A stretch of DNA of 64,000 bases from Selaginella moellendorffii (taxonomy: Eukaryota; Streptophyta; Lycopodiopsida; Selaginellales; Selaginellaceae). A model generated the notes under the pieces. The model did no database searches and was not told where the DNA came from. It saw only the letters and a program-made list of their open reading frames with translations. This document shows positions 21,225-32,880 of the stretch, one piece after another. The DNA lies in the NCBI RefSeq assembly GCF_000143415.4, contig NW_003314309.1, positions 675,459 through 739,458 of the forward strand, given 5' to 3'. Each line of letters opens with the position of its first letter. Position 1 is the stretch's first letter. The translations under genes were made by a program, and so were the position numbers.

Positions 21225-24200
21225 TGTTCCTTAGTCCGACTTTTATTGGTGCTCAAGTATATCACCATTAATGTTGGCATCGGAAGGTCCTAGGAGTGGG
21301 CCTATCCTTGAGGAGTAGCATGTTGAGAGGACATGGCTCTCCACTCAAGTTCATGCGTGAACTTGGGCACAATGTGGTGGATAGAAAAGGGCCAATAATG
21401 GAACAACTTTGGGATCTTGGGAACAGTATAAGGTCTCCTCAGAGAGCTGAGGATGTGATCCAAATGAGCGTTTGACGCAGCAAACGGGTTAACGTAGTTG
21501 TGATAAACAACTATAGTTGGGATCACGGGAAAGATGTAGACTCCAAAACAATAAAGGAGTCACAAGATTATCCTCATATAGTTGAGGTTGGTGCTCATGA
21601 CTGTGAGACCAGAGGTAATGACCGTGGGAGGTCAAATACGGAAGAGGACTCAAGTCCTTGAAATGGTAGCCGGGGCTACCTTTAATAAATGCTGGAACAA
21701 CCCAAGGAGTTGGGGGGTTTACTTAGAGATGAGTGGTATTCTCATCACATGGACAAATAGTCCTAAGGGGTAAAGGTTGCCCCAGAGAACAAAATCAAGT
21801 GTCAGAGTAACACTTGTGAAAATAGTCTTTTTGAGTAGGACAGGAATGCAAGAAGTGTATTCCAGTGAGCTAGTGCCTCACAAGTAGGACCTTACAGGTC
21901 TGTGGATTAACCAAGTCCAAAACTGCTGGATGACTCAAGTAGAGTCAAAGGATGGGCCTAAAAGGACTAATGGAAGCATTTGGACTGAGGTGTGTTGTAC
22001 CCCACAAAGGATGGGGGGGATCATAGGATCCAAGGATGAGAATAAAGGGTATCTCATCGATGGCAAAATGTGCCATGCTAAAGTCGTGGGAAAGGTGTTC
22101 CCAAAAAGAAAACAACTTTGACACAAAGTTGTGTGTGACCTCTATGGTGCAATGCTAACGGATGGTTGGCATGAGAAAGAGTGGCATTGGTCTTGGCAAA
22201 GACTTCGACACAAAGAAGAAGTGTCATAGAGGTAGGCTCGTGGAGCTGATGGTGTGGAGACACCAAATGTGCCAAGGTGTGATACCTTGAGGCTATGTTG
22301 GTGGGTTCATGAGAACCCCTTGCCAAAGGAATCCCAATAGAAATGGGAATGGCATAGCCTAAGCTGCAGAGCATGTAGTTAGAGTGTGGTGACCCAGATA
22401 ATGATAGAGGTGTGGAAGCACCAGCAATGAGTTGTAGGACTTGACAACTATGAGGCAACTAAGCAAGAGGTGCAAAATAATTGGTTAAACGGGTAGAAGG
22501 TAGCTACCCAAGCCTTCTTAATGGCATAGGGAAGTGGATATACCCTTACGGGGGATAAATTGCTTATGTTGCGATATAATAAGTCAATGTCATAAAAGGA
22601 AATGCTCATTATCAAGGAAGCTATCATTGGGACACCCAAACACTCTAACACCAGGAGGTGGTGTTTGATGTCGCGAGGGCAGTAGATAAGGCCCAAGGGA
22701 CTAAGTCCCTAGCAAATGATGGATAGTAGGTGCTATCCAAATGTCCAAGGTGGCGGAGACAGGAGAAGACTGTCTACTCGAATTGGACAAAACCAAAAAT
22801 GAAATTTTGGCAAGGCTAGCAATAGGCATGCAAAGGCCCGTAAGCAACAACGTAATCCCGGTGTGTGGGATTATAGGGGGAGCATACCTAGATTGAGGAA
22901 CCACTCCCTAGGCTATCAGGTAGGATCATCCCTAAGAATACTTGCTAAGGCATGATAGAAAGTGCAAAGCTATCCTCCTGGTCTGGAAGAGAATGACCGA
23001 AGGAAAGTGTGAAGCCAAAAGCAAGAAGTAAGGGGATAGAACCGAACCATAGGAATCGAAGGGTATAACCAAGGTTGGTTATGCCAGCTGGGAGTGGAGA
23101 ATCAAGTGGGGGCTCGAGGGTGTTACTGCTAGCAATCATGATGCCATGGAGAGTCTAAAATATAGAATTGTCCATGTTAGACTATATGGTAACTGGAAAG
23201 CTTGCAAAAAGGGAGGCCTTAGCAAACTAAGGGACAAAGTTCCTTCAAGGTTCCCAAAGAGGATTCTAGGTAGCTTAATACCTAGAAAGGCCAAACGTAA
23301 ATGGTTCAAAGAACGCGCGAAATCAGAGTGGCGCAGCAGAAGCGTGGTCTTGAAGCTTGCCATGAGGCAAGGCTATCAAGGTTTGGGAAGTAGTTCCCGA
23401 GTGTTCAAAGAGAGGGCTTTGAACAAAAGTCGATGATCAAGGGCTTTCACGCTTGTGCAGGAACCATGTTACAGTGGTCGGAGGACTTGCCAAAGCGAGA
23501 TTGGCAAGTCAGGGGAACAAATACTCTAGTTGAAGGTGATAACTTCAAAAAGGGTGGGCCATGGGGCCAAGCATGGAGGAGTCCATGCATGATCACAGGC
23601 TTGTCAAGTGAGAGGACTTGGCAGTGGGGAGGAACTAGGTTCCTAAGCTGTGATCTATAGCGCGCTTTGAATATAAGTTAGTGCACCGGCGTGGGGAGTC
23701 ACGCCAGTCATCCGGTGTGATGCCGTCCGTAGATGCATATACGGAGGTTGGGTTCGAGTCCCGACCCTCTAGTGCTTGGGTTCGAGTCCTAAATCACTAG
23801 GGCGTGGTGATGGTTTGGAATATGAGGACACTCATATTTCGGTGGTCATGGACTCTCAGTGGGGAGACTAGTTTGGGCACACCACCAAGCGAGGGATGCC
23901 TCAGAGTCGTGATGCACGGTTAGATTGCTTAGTGTGAAAGCTCAGTATATCTAACTTGAACACTTTGGTGCAAGTGGCACTAAGAACGTGGTGAATGAGA
24001 TGGGGACACCCAGTCTCAGTTGCTATGGACCCTTGGCCGGAAGGGCTGGCTTGGGCACACCGCCAAGTGTGGGGGATGCCCCCGGGGTCGTAGTTAACAA
24101 GTTAAAGGTCTGGAAGACCTAGTGCCTATTGGCAAACCTGTTAAAGTGCCGAGGTGAGATCACTAGGTGATCTTGTGGCTAAATAAAGACAAGGTCCTTG

Positions 24201-25313
24201 TTTGGCTAAGGAATGAAGTTCCTGGTTCAAAATCTTGAAATTGAACTGTTTAAGGTGGTGTGGCTTGGTCATGATGACCAAGTGGGAAGAGCACCTAAGG
24301 GAAATAAACTATGTCCATGCGATGGCGTAGTGAGTCCAAGGAAAGTAGTCTCTATAAGAGACCCATGGGAGGGTCACGAAGTTGAGCCGTGGATAGAGCC
24401 CATAGCAGAAGACGCTAAAGAGACGTATTAGGGGTGAACATCCTTCGGATTTGGCAAAGAAGAGTCTTTGCTATGGAACCGAAAGGATACCTCAAAAATG
24501 GAGGTAGCGATCCTATGTTGCTGGGTGCAACAATCAAGGATAGGAGCAAAAGATTAGTGGCCAAGTTTGGGCCATGGAATTTAATGGAAGGGATCCAAAT
24601 GGCAAAGTTAGCCAAGGAACACTAATGTGTTTGATGCTAACGGCTTGTGGGAAAGGAAGTGGACTTCCAAGGATGGATTCCTAAGTGCTCCAATTTGGTG
24701 AAGTAAAAGCTCACGGTGAGGGAGCGGCAAAGTAGCCAAAAGATAGGGCCATGGACAGCCCTAGCACACAATATGATAACTGGAACTCAGTGTCCAAAGG
24801 TGGCATGAAATCAAACAGAGGATGATGGTGCCCTCAAGTGGAGAACTTCCTAGGATGAGGAAGTGGAGTTGCACAATATGTGCAATGCAAGGTGTCGAAG
24901 ACACCTAGGAAATTGACCCCAAGAAGTTAAAATTCAAAGTTCCAAAGTGCAAAGGTTATATCGATGGGAATTGAAACCACTCGAGAATGAGTAGTGGGAA
25001 TTGAGTTAGAGAAGATGTCTCTAACAGGTTTAGTGAGAGCTGAACCAATAAAAGGGAGCAAACCACCCCAGGTGGTCGAATAAGTCTCTATGTTGGAAAG
25101 GCTATCCTCCTTAGAGGATGGGCAAGGCATAGTGAGCCTTTGGTGTCAAACCATTGACGAATATAGAGAAGGCATGGTGAGCCTTCAAAATCAAACTATT
25201 GACAAATATTGGCTATGTGCCAAGGATGGAAATGGTAACACCTGCGGATGTTACTTTATGAAAGGGTTTACCGTTCGATGAGGACATCGAACTTCGTCTA
25301 TGGGTGGTGGAGT
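21225..25313 (+). other. LARD1 interior, non-coding
   Basis: No open frame over about 110 residues and none with a recognised retroelement domain. It is collinear with 42630-46758 of LARD2 (inverted). Near the 3' end a roughly 53-bp unit (GGCATGGTGAGCCTT...CAAACCATTGACGAATAT) is repeated about twice at 25120-25215. A purine-rich GTGGTGGAGT before the 3' LTR could be the polypurine tract. Confidence 0.7.
23684..23791 (+). other. Structured block with two hairpins and two tRNA T-arm mimics (LARD1)
   Basis: In order: hairpin GGCGTG/CACGCC (23688-23705), hairpin TCCGTA/TACGGA (23726-23745), then GGTTCGAGTCC at 23751-23761 and again at 23778-23788. Each of the latter lies in a T-arm-like shape with a 7-base TTCGAGT loop and a 5-bp TTGGG stem. 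The same block is present in LARD2 on the minus strand (about 44183-44290), where both T-arm stems pair perfectly. Its function is unknown. GGTTCGAGTCC is also the RNA polymerase III B-box consensus. Confidence 0.6.
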
Positions 25314-27324
25314 TGTGAGACACAAAATCCCTAGGCCCCAAAGTGGAGCCGGAAAGGGTGCCACGTGGTAGTGGCCGAAGCGAAAGCCAAACGAGCATAA
25401 CACGTTTGGACTAAAAGCTCCGACTTGGAAGGTCGAGAGCGGGAGTGGAACTCCCAACAAAGTGCTCGAGGAGCAAGCACGAGGCAACCAATAAGCAAGG
25501 CTCCAAAAAGGGACCCAAAAAGGACTAACACATGACACGTGGAAGTGTCCGAGATGGAGTCCGAGGCGGACCCGAGTTGGAGTCCGAGATGGACCCGAAA
25601 TGGAGTCCGAGATGGACCCGAAGTGGAGTCCGAGATGGACCCGAAGTGGAGTCCGATATGGAGTCCGATATGGAGTCCGAAGTGGAGTCCGAGATGGAGT
25701 CTGATATGGAGTCCAAGATGGACCCGAAGTAGAGTCCGATATGGAGTCCGATATGGAGTCCGAGATAGAGTTTGAGATGGACCCGAAGTGGAGTCCGAGA
25801 TGGAGTCTGAGATGGACCCGAGATGGAGTCCGAGATGGAGTCCGAGATGGACCCGAAGTGGAGTCCAAGATGGACCCGAAGTGGAGTCCGATATGGAGTC
25901 CGAAGTGGAGTCCGAAGTGGAGTCCGAGATGGAGTCCGATATGGAGTCCGAGATGGACCCGAAGTGGAGTCCGATATGGAGTCCGAGATGGAGTCCGAGA
26001 TGCACCCGAAGTGGAGTCCGAGATGGAGTCCGAGATGGACCCGAGATGGAGTCCAAGATGGAGTTTGAGATGGAGTCTGAGATGGACCCGAGATGGAGTC
26101 CGAGATGGACCCGAGATGGAGTCCGAGATGGACCCGAGATGGAGTCCGAGATGGAGTCCGAGATGAACCCGAGATGGAGTCCGAGATGGAACCGAGACCG
26201 AGACCGAGACCGAGGCCGAGACCGAGGCCGAGACCGAGTCCGAGTCCGAAACCGGGACCGAGACCGAGTCCGAGTCCGAGTTCGAGCCCGAGTCCGAGTC
26301 CGAATACTAATACAGGCAGTTGGGTGAAAGCCCAAAGCGATCGTCCCCCAGGGGAGGGGGCTGCGGGGGGTTCCAAAAGTATAGTAGGGAGAGTGTGGGG
26401 GTTGGAGCCTAGTGGAGCCAGTTTGGCCAGGAAAGGCTAGTTTGGCCCAGGAAGGCCAGGCCCAGTGTTGGGTGATAAGCTGACCACTGGGAAGTCCAAG
26501 ACTAGAGTGAACACGGACCGACAAGCGGGGTAGCTTGGTGAAGTGTTCAAGAGCCGACTCTAGTTCCCCCGGGAGATCGACTGGCCAATGCTCCCAGTCC
26601 AAGTGTGGGTGGCACTACCTACTTGGATACCAGGCGTGGCTCAACGGAACCTCGCTCTAAGCCCATGGCTAGAGCACCCAAGGGCGGAAGGCGGGGAGAG
26701 CACCCAGGTGGCTCGCGTAAGGCCACGGTGTTCCGAAATGTTGTCCCAAAGGCCCAGACTGTGGAAAGGAAGAGGAGCAGTCCTCTGGGGTAGTGACCAA
26801 GGACACAGTCATGTGGTGAGGAAGTCCAAGAGGACCATGGGACTTAGTGGTCGGGCCTGTAGGCCTCGATCCAGTGGCAGTGTTGGCAAACACGGCCAGG
26901 GGCAAAAAGGGACTTAGTGGGGACTGACAGAGGGATATTGGGGAAGGCTATTCCCCTTGTGGGTGGGCATCCTAAGGATGCTAAGGAGTGGATCTGAGAT
27001 GACCACTCACGAATGGTTTGCCTAGTCTTGAAGAGCCAAGATTGTGATGCAAGTGATATGGACTACCAGTGTGGCAAAGGTGATTGGGCATGGCCTTAGC
27101 GTAACAAGCTGCCATGTTGGTGGTACCTTTGAGTGCCGGTTATGGGATCGGACACGTGGAGCACTTGGACCAAGTGCAAATGTTGAGTGGCATGGATGCC
27201 ATTCTCGGGGCTAGCAAGTCCCAAGTCTTGAATTGGACTTATGGAGGTTGTGAATGAGACTCCTCCAAGTGGTCGGAGGTGTGGTTAAGTGACTGAAGTA
27301 GAATGGAAAATTTAGTCGCTTACA
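25314..27324 (+). repeat. 3' LTR of LARD1 with longer minisatellite
   Basis: Same as the 5' LTR, but the array (about 25540-26310) is roughly 200 bp longer, accounting for nearly the whole length difference between the LTRs. Confidence 0.85.
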
Positions 27325-28119
27325 GGATGTTAATCCAAAAAATGCTGAGAACGCCAATATGTATAGCCAACCTTATCACATGCTTGGGAATGAACATTAC
27401 AACCATGCCTATGTCCTCACCCTTAGTGTAGTGATAAGTGGGAAAAGTGATATCTCATAGTGTTGTATTAATTGAAGAGTGTTGCTAAGGGTGGCTAGAG
27501 CTAATGTATGCTTGAGTCCCATAAGATTTTGATGAAGCATTGGCCATAACATTCCTAACTTGATCTACTTTAATATATTTAGCTCTGCACAAAATAAAAG
27601 GCTTTGGAAACAAATATTAAATTGCATCATTGACTCAAATGACCTTTGCTAAATACAATACAATTGTTAGAAGGTATTATCGTAATCATTAGCATGTCCA
27701 AATAAGTGTTTAAGGACATTTTTTAGAAGGCTTCAATCCACATGAGTAGCTATAATCAAACCATTGTACCATTGTAACATTGTCCCTTGGAGAAATGTCA
27801 AAAACTTGCATAGGCCCCGGGCATCATCCCAAGAATGATAGACTCTAAAGTGATGAATAAATGGTACTCATCATCCCTAAAATTCTTATAAAAAATTTTA
27901 GTTTGATATGAGGATTGATATGAAGAGCAAAAGGAGTTGCACCACATTCTATGAATGCTGCCATCAAATGAATCTGGTTTTTCAATTATAATTATATAGC
28001 ATTGAGCAATTACACCAATTATTATTCCAAAGTCAAAGGAGGGCCACAACGTTGTTTCATGGATAACTATGATCGAGGTGAAGGCCGAGAGTGGCAATTC
28101 TATGGTGGCTTTGCAAAGA

Positions 28120-28704
28120 TGTAAACAACTAAAAGGAATAACTTAAAAAACAATCTATAAAGGTTCAAATATAAAGAGAAAGGGCTTATGAATAAAAGTG
28201 CACTCCCTTTTTCAATCGTTAAGGGTTTTGGGATAGTTGGGGTTAAACATCCTTGGGTTGGAATAATACTGGGTTAGATATGTCCTGGGAAGTTCAAATT
28301 CAGAAGTTTACATTTAATAATAAAAGGGTCTTAAGTCTAACTCTATTAGTTAGCTTAAAGGAATCACACCACATATTGATTGATATCTGGCAAGTCTAGT
28401 ATGTGCCGTTGGGATCGACATGAGGGGTAGAGTGTCAAAAGAGTGAGGCTTTTGAGAGGGTTGCAACTCTTAGCTTCCATTCACAAAGGTGTGAACTTGC
28501 AAAAAAGTGTAATGAATTATAAGCAAACAAAGGGAATGACAAGAGAAATGATTTAATGATTTATAGAGAAAAAGCATATAAACAAGAGTGCACCCTCTTT
28601 TCTAATCAATTAAGGGTTTTGGGATAGTTGAGGTTAAGTGTTCTTAATTTTGAATAGTACTAGGTTAGGTGATTTTCTGGGAAGTTCAAATTTAGGAACT
28701 TATA
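28120..28704. mobile_element. TRIM1 miniature LTR retrotransposon
   Basis: 585-bp element with LTRs 28120-28312 (TGTAAACAAC...GTTTACA) and 28518-28704, and a roughly 205-bp interior without coding capacity. Flanks AAAGA (28115-28119) and AAGGA (28705-28709) fit a 5-bp target duplication with one mutation. It is inserted in the gag end of gypsy A1. A related split copy lies at 10866-13846 and a solo LTR at 12835-13001. Confidence 0.75.
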
Positions 28705-28879
28705 AAGGATGCTACTGCTTTGCCATTAAGATAAATAAACAAAATCAAAGCAAAAAAGAAGAAATTAATAAACCTTATAAATGAGAGAGATCTAGACAAT
28801 GCAAAAGCTAAATCTAAACCAAAAGCATAAATCCAAACACTCTTTAGGAATAATTAAAATTGCCCCTCAACTCCACCAA

Positions 28880-29029
28880 TGTGAATGTATGAAAATGGAA
28901 TATAAAAATATACATATTTAATTAGCCTAAAAACCTTAACTCATATATAGGAGTGATTAAAACCAATCCGATAAGCTACTAAAATCCCACTACAATAATA
29001 ATAATATACAATATCACCTAGATCTCACA
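28880..29029 (-). repeat. 5' LTR of gypsy A1
   Basis: About 150 bp, AT-decayed version of the A2 LTR, from TGTGAATGTATG to CTCACA. It is followed by ATAT, the right-hand target duplication of A1. Confidence 0.75.
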
Positions 29030-29068
29030 ATATTTTTTTTTTATGTTTGAAAAATATTTTAGTATAAT

Positions 29069-29243
29069 TGTGAGTGCATGGAATATGGAAAGGGAATACA
29101 GAAATGTGCAAATCAATTAACCCAAAAACCCTAGCTTATATACAGGAGCGAGTGGTCCGGATTGAAACCAATTCGACGGCTACCAAAATCCCACTACGCT
29201 AATATTAGTATATAGCATCGTAGCCATACACTTGGCCCTCACA
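29069..29243 (-). repeat. 3' LTR of gypsy A2
   Basis: 175 bp, unusually short for a Ty3/gypsy LTR. Contains GGATTGAAACCAATTCGACGG and the AT-rich CTAATATTAGTATATAG segment. Confidence 0.85.
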
Positions 29244-29353
29244 TCATCCCCTCTTCTCGGAATAATGGAAGGCCGTCAGGGTTCTCTTGTAGATAGGCCG
29301 GGATCTAGAGGAACATCAGGAGGAGGCATCGGTGGATCTGTAGACGGTATTAA

Positions 29354-32300
29354 CTACTCCTGATCCCTTTGTATGAAGCATTTTAACTGCTGCACATGCA
29401 CAATCTCCGGAGGATCGGTCTGCTGAACGTCATGCCGAACCTCATAAACTTGTGGTCCAACTTGCCACAACACCCGATACGGTCCTTTCCATTGCGTAAG
29501 GAGCCCCTTAGATAAACCACGTACCGTAAGATGGGGAAAACGGACTAACACCAAATCATCCACTTTGTACTCCGCAGGTGGATGATGATGGGAATTGTAG
29601 CGCCGTTGTTGTCCCACTTGTACGCGGCCTAAGTGTTCAGTAGACTCTGCTCGGACAAGTGGAAGAATGTTTGTCAAATATTGATCCCATGACCTAGCAT
29701 CAGGAGCTCGTGGCAATCGCAAAGGTAAACCTAGCTCTGTTGGTAATATTGGATCATGACCATATAGAAGTTTATATGGTGAAGCACCAATAGAACTCTG
29801 CACCCCTGTGACATAGGCATACCGAAGAGACGGCAAATAACCATCCCAATCCGAATGCTGAAAGTTCACATACTTCGCAATCATCCCTTTGAATGTCCGA
29901 ACGAGCCGTTCCACCAGACCGTCTGATTGTGGATGATAAGCACTCGTAAAAGTGTGGCGTATCCCCAACCGAGATGTCAAAATATGAAATACCTCAGCCA
30001 TAAATGCAGGACCATTATCCGAAAGAATCCACTCTTGACAAGAATGCTGGAACACCACTCGATTGAGGAGGAAGTATCCAACAGTAGTTGCAGAGGCACT
30101 AGCAAAAGCACCAACTTCCACCCAACGAGTCAAGTATTCAGAAGCAATAATAACATACTCATTGCCAGCAGTCGATCGTGAAAAAGGTCCCATAAGATCA
30201 AACGCCACCAACTCAAACGGACGAGAAACTGCAATTGACTCCAACTGTCCTTCCGCAGCACAAGGGGGAGTATTACGAGCTTGGCACCAAACGCAGTTAC
30301 GCACATACCGGATAATATCACGTCACATCTCTGGCCAATAGAAAGATCTATGCAGCTTCTCGGTGACACGATGGTGTCCCATATGCCCACCTAGAATAGG
30401 AGAATCATAGTAGGCATGGAGAAACCGCGGAATAAACACCGAAGGCACCACCAGCCATAAATGATCATCAGGATCCGTCCTCACAAAATAAAGAAGGCCA
30501 TCTTCAAGGCGATATTGAGAATGTAAATGTCAAAAAGGCAAATCATCAGCAAGTGATGCAGGATTCTTAAACCCATCTCGAAGCCTTCGAATCCACGGCT
30601 CAATCTTTTGAGCCTCGCGAACCTCATCAAGAGAAGGTAGATCTTGCTCTGCACCCTGTGGACACTGAACATCAAGGACAGCAACCGCCGACGGCACAGA
30701 ATCCTCATCTAGAAAATCCACAGATGCTGGAACAACAGGTTCGTCAGAAACATGAAAAGTGAGTGGAGAAGGAAGAGGAGCTCGAGAAAGGGCATCAGCA
30801 TCAGCCATAGAACTCCCTGGGCAATGAACAACATCGAAATCATATATCTGAAGCTTCAAAGCCCATCGAGCCGTACAACCAACTAAGTTCTTCCGCTTCA
30901 ATAATGAAGTAATAGCAGCATGATCACCTTCAAGTAACGTCCAAGAACCATGTAGATATGCATGAAGTTTCTCGAAACCCCAGACTGCTACTAAACACTC
31001 CTTCTCCGTCGTGGAGTAGTTCATCTCCGCTGGTTGTAATGTACGGCTTATGTATGCAATGGGATGGCGCTGACTAGGCACACTCGAGCTCTCTTGCATC
31101 AACACACCTCCAAGACCAATGTCAAAAGCATCCATGTGCAAAATAAAAGGTCGAGTGTAGTCAGGATATGCCAAAACCGGAGGAGTCGTCAATAGCTCTT
31201 TGAGATTCACGAACGCCCGCTTACAATCCGGAGACCAAATGAAAGATGAAGTTGATGACTTTAGCAACGCTCGCAATGGTGTAGTGCAATTGGAAAGATG
31301 ATCCACAAAACGACCGAGATACTGCACCTTACCCAAAAAGCGTTGCACATCATTCACACACTTCGGAGTAGGGAACTTTAGAACAGCCACAAGTTTGTCA
31401 GGATCAACTTGCAAACCCTCACGAGAAATACGGTACCCAAGATAAGTTGTGTCCTTGGACCCAAACACGCACTTTGACCGCTTCAGCTTTAAACCAACGT
31501 CACGTAGCCGATCCAACACTTTACAAACATCACGAACGTGCTCCTCCCACGTCCCCTCCGAGTGGATCAAGACATCATCAATGAAGTCAGCCGTCACCTC
31601 TGGCATATCACAAAGAACCTTGTCCATCATCCGCTGGAAAGTTGCGGGAGCATTGTTCAAACCAAACGGCATCACCAAAAACTCGTACAAACCAAATGGT
31701 GTACGAAAAGCAGTCTTAGGAATATCTTCTTCGGCCATCAGTACTTGCCAATACCCAGAAGCAAGATCTAGCTTGGTGAACCAACGACTTCGCCCCAGAT
31801 GATCCAAGAGATTAGCAGTGTGAGGAAGAGGGTACACGTCCGGGATCGTCACTTCATTTAACGGACGATAGTCGATGTAGAAACGAATACTCCCATCAGG
31901 CTTTGTTACAAGATGAGGTTCATATGCCCAAGGACTCCGCGACTTCCGAATAACACCCTTCTCCAACATCTCCTTGATGTTTACACGTAAAATCTTGATC
32001 TCCTTGGGTGACCGACGACGAACAGGAACCTTGATTGGACGAGTATCCCCGGTTGGAATGGGATGACGTGTGGCAATCTTGGCCCCAGACGATAGGTCAA
32101 ATTCAAAGAGATCAAAATACTCCTTCATGAGCTGGTCAACAGCTGCAACACAAAGATCATCGGAGGGATCGAAAAAGGGAAGAGCAGAACAAGATGGAAA
32201 CACAAGAGGAAACAGTGGGGGAACAAAAGTAATGAAAGCAAAGGTAGAAGTAGAGGGATGAAGAGGTACGGAAGTGAGACGAATGGATGAAACATAAGGA

Positions 32301-32875
32301 AGTATGAGACAAGGGGGAGAAGCCTCAAAGTCACACTTGGCATGATTGCGCTGCAACCAATCCATACCAAGAATGAGGTCAAAAGCTTGACTCAGCACCA
32401 CCTGCAACGATTGCAACTCAAGCTCAAGATCGCCCACACGCACAACCAGGTTTGCCTCATCTCGTGCACATGCATGTGTACGGCCGTTGCCATAAAGAAT
32501 GAAAACTGGATCCGCCACACGACGCAAGTGTAGACGACAACGTGTGGCAACAGGTCGAGCAATAGAAGACAAACTCGAACCTGTATCAACCAACACGGAG
32601 AGAAGAATAGGAGACCTTTTGTTATAAAAATGAGCTTGAAAAATAAACACTGGATGAACCGGTGCCGAGTGAAAACCTTGATGATACTCCCAAAAAAAAG
32701 ATGGAGGGGTCACTAACTTATTCGCGCAAGGTCCCTCCATTACTCGTGCGACTCCTCGTTTCCCGAATGCACCTCGGTATCCAAACCTTCCACCGCAGCA
32801 GCACCAACGGGACGTTGCTGACGCCAAGGTCTCCACCCAGGAAATGGAGGTTGCCAATCCGGAAAACGCCGACAA
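29354..32875 (-). pseudogene. Gypsy A2 pol polyprotein with two in-frame TGA stops
   Basis: One continuous reading frame apart from TGA codons at 30530-30532 and 30323-30325. Domain order is protease (VDTGSS), reverse transcriptase (catalytic FIDD, with YPLPH and FRTPFG blocks), RNase H (LHMDAFD...GLGGVLMQ), then integrase with its zinc finger (H and H before the second stop, then C-x2-C in NCVWCQARN), a DDE core (FDLMGPF, SDNGP, then the HPQSDG...VERLVRTFKG block), and a GPYRVLWQVG (GPY/F) module near the end. No chromodomain was seen. The order RT-RNase H-integrase identifies Ty3/gypsy. Both stops can arise from CGA-to-TGA changes, as expected from decay of methylated CpG. The protein is not functional as it stands. 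Confidence 0.9.
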
Positions 32876-32880
32876 CGCCG

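Larger units (their letters stand above)
19401..27324 (+). mobile_element. Complete non-autonomous LTR retrotransposon LARD1
   Basis: 7.9-kb element with LTRs 19401-21209 (1809 bp) and 25314-27324 (2011 bp), each starting TGTGAGACAC and ending CGCTTACA. The flanks carry a perfect 5-bp target duplication GGATG (19396-19400 and 27325-27329). Three bases after the 5' LTR, TGGTATCGGAGC (21213-21224) matches an initiator tRNA-Met primer site. The 4.1-kb interior has no reading frame resembling gag, protease, reverse transcriptase or integrase on either strand, so mobility must have depended on proteins supplied by another element. By size and structure it is a large retrotransposon derivative. It sits in the gag region of gypsy A1. 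A second copy, LARD2, lies at 40958-48457 in the opposite orientation. Confidence 0.88.
9762..29029 (-). mobile_element. Old decayed Ty3/gypsy retrotransposon A1, split by nested insertions
   Basis: Pieces of this element align collinearly with the better-preserved copy A2 (29069-34081). The matches are 9762-9937 (3' LTR), 9938-10865 (integrase and RNase H end), 13847-14161, 15550-16180 and 17807-18330 (reverse transcriptase and protease), 18994-19400 and 27325-28119 (gag), 28705-28879, and 28880-29029 (5' LTR). Between them sit TRIM1, TRIM2 and five LARD-family insertions. The outer flanks share a 4-bp target duplication ATAT (9758-9761 and 29030-29033). The sequence is strongly AT-shifted compared with A2 and no long reading frame survives. 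Confidence 0.82.

Noticed and set aside
23751-23788. A functional tRNA gene in the LARD interior
   Set aside because: Two T-arm shapes are present, but there is no D-arm, anticodon arm or acceptor stem that folds into a cloverleaf.
25120-25215. CRISPR-like spaced repeats
   Set aside because: Directly adjacent tandem units without unique spacers, in plant nuclear DNA.
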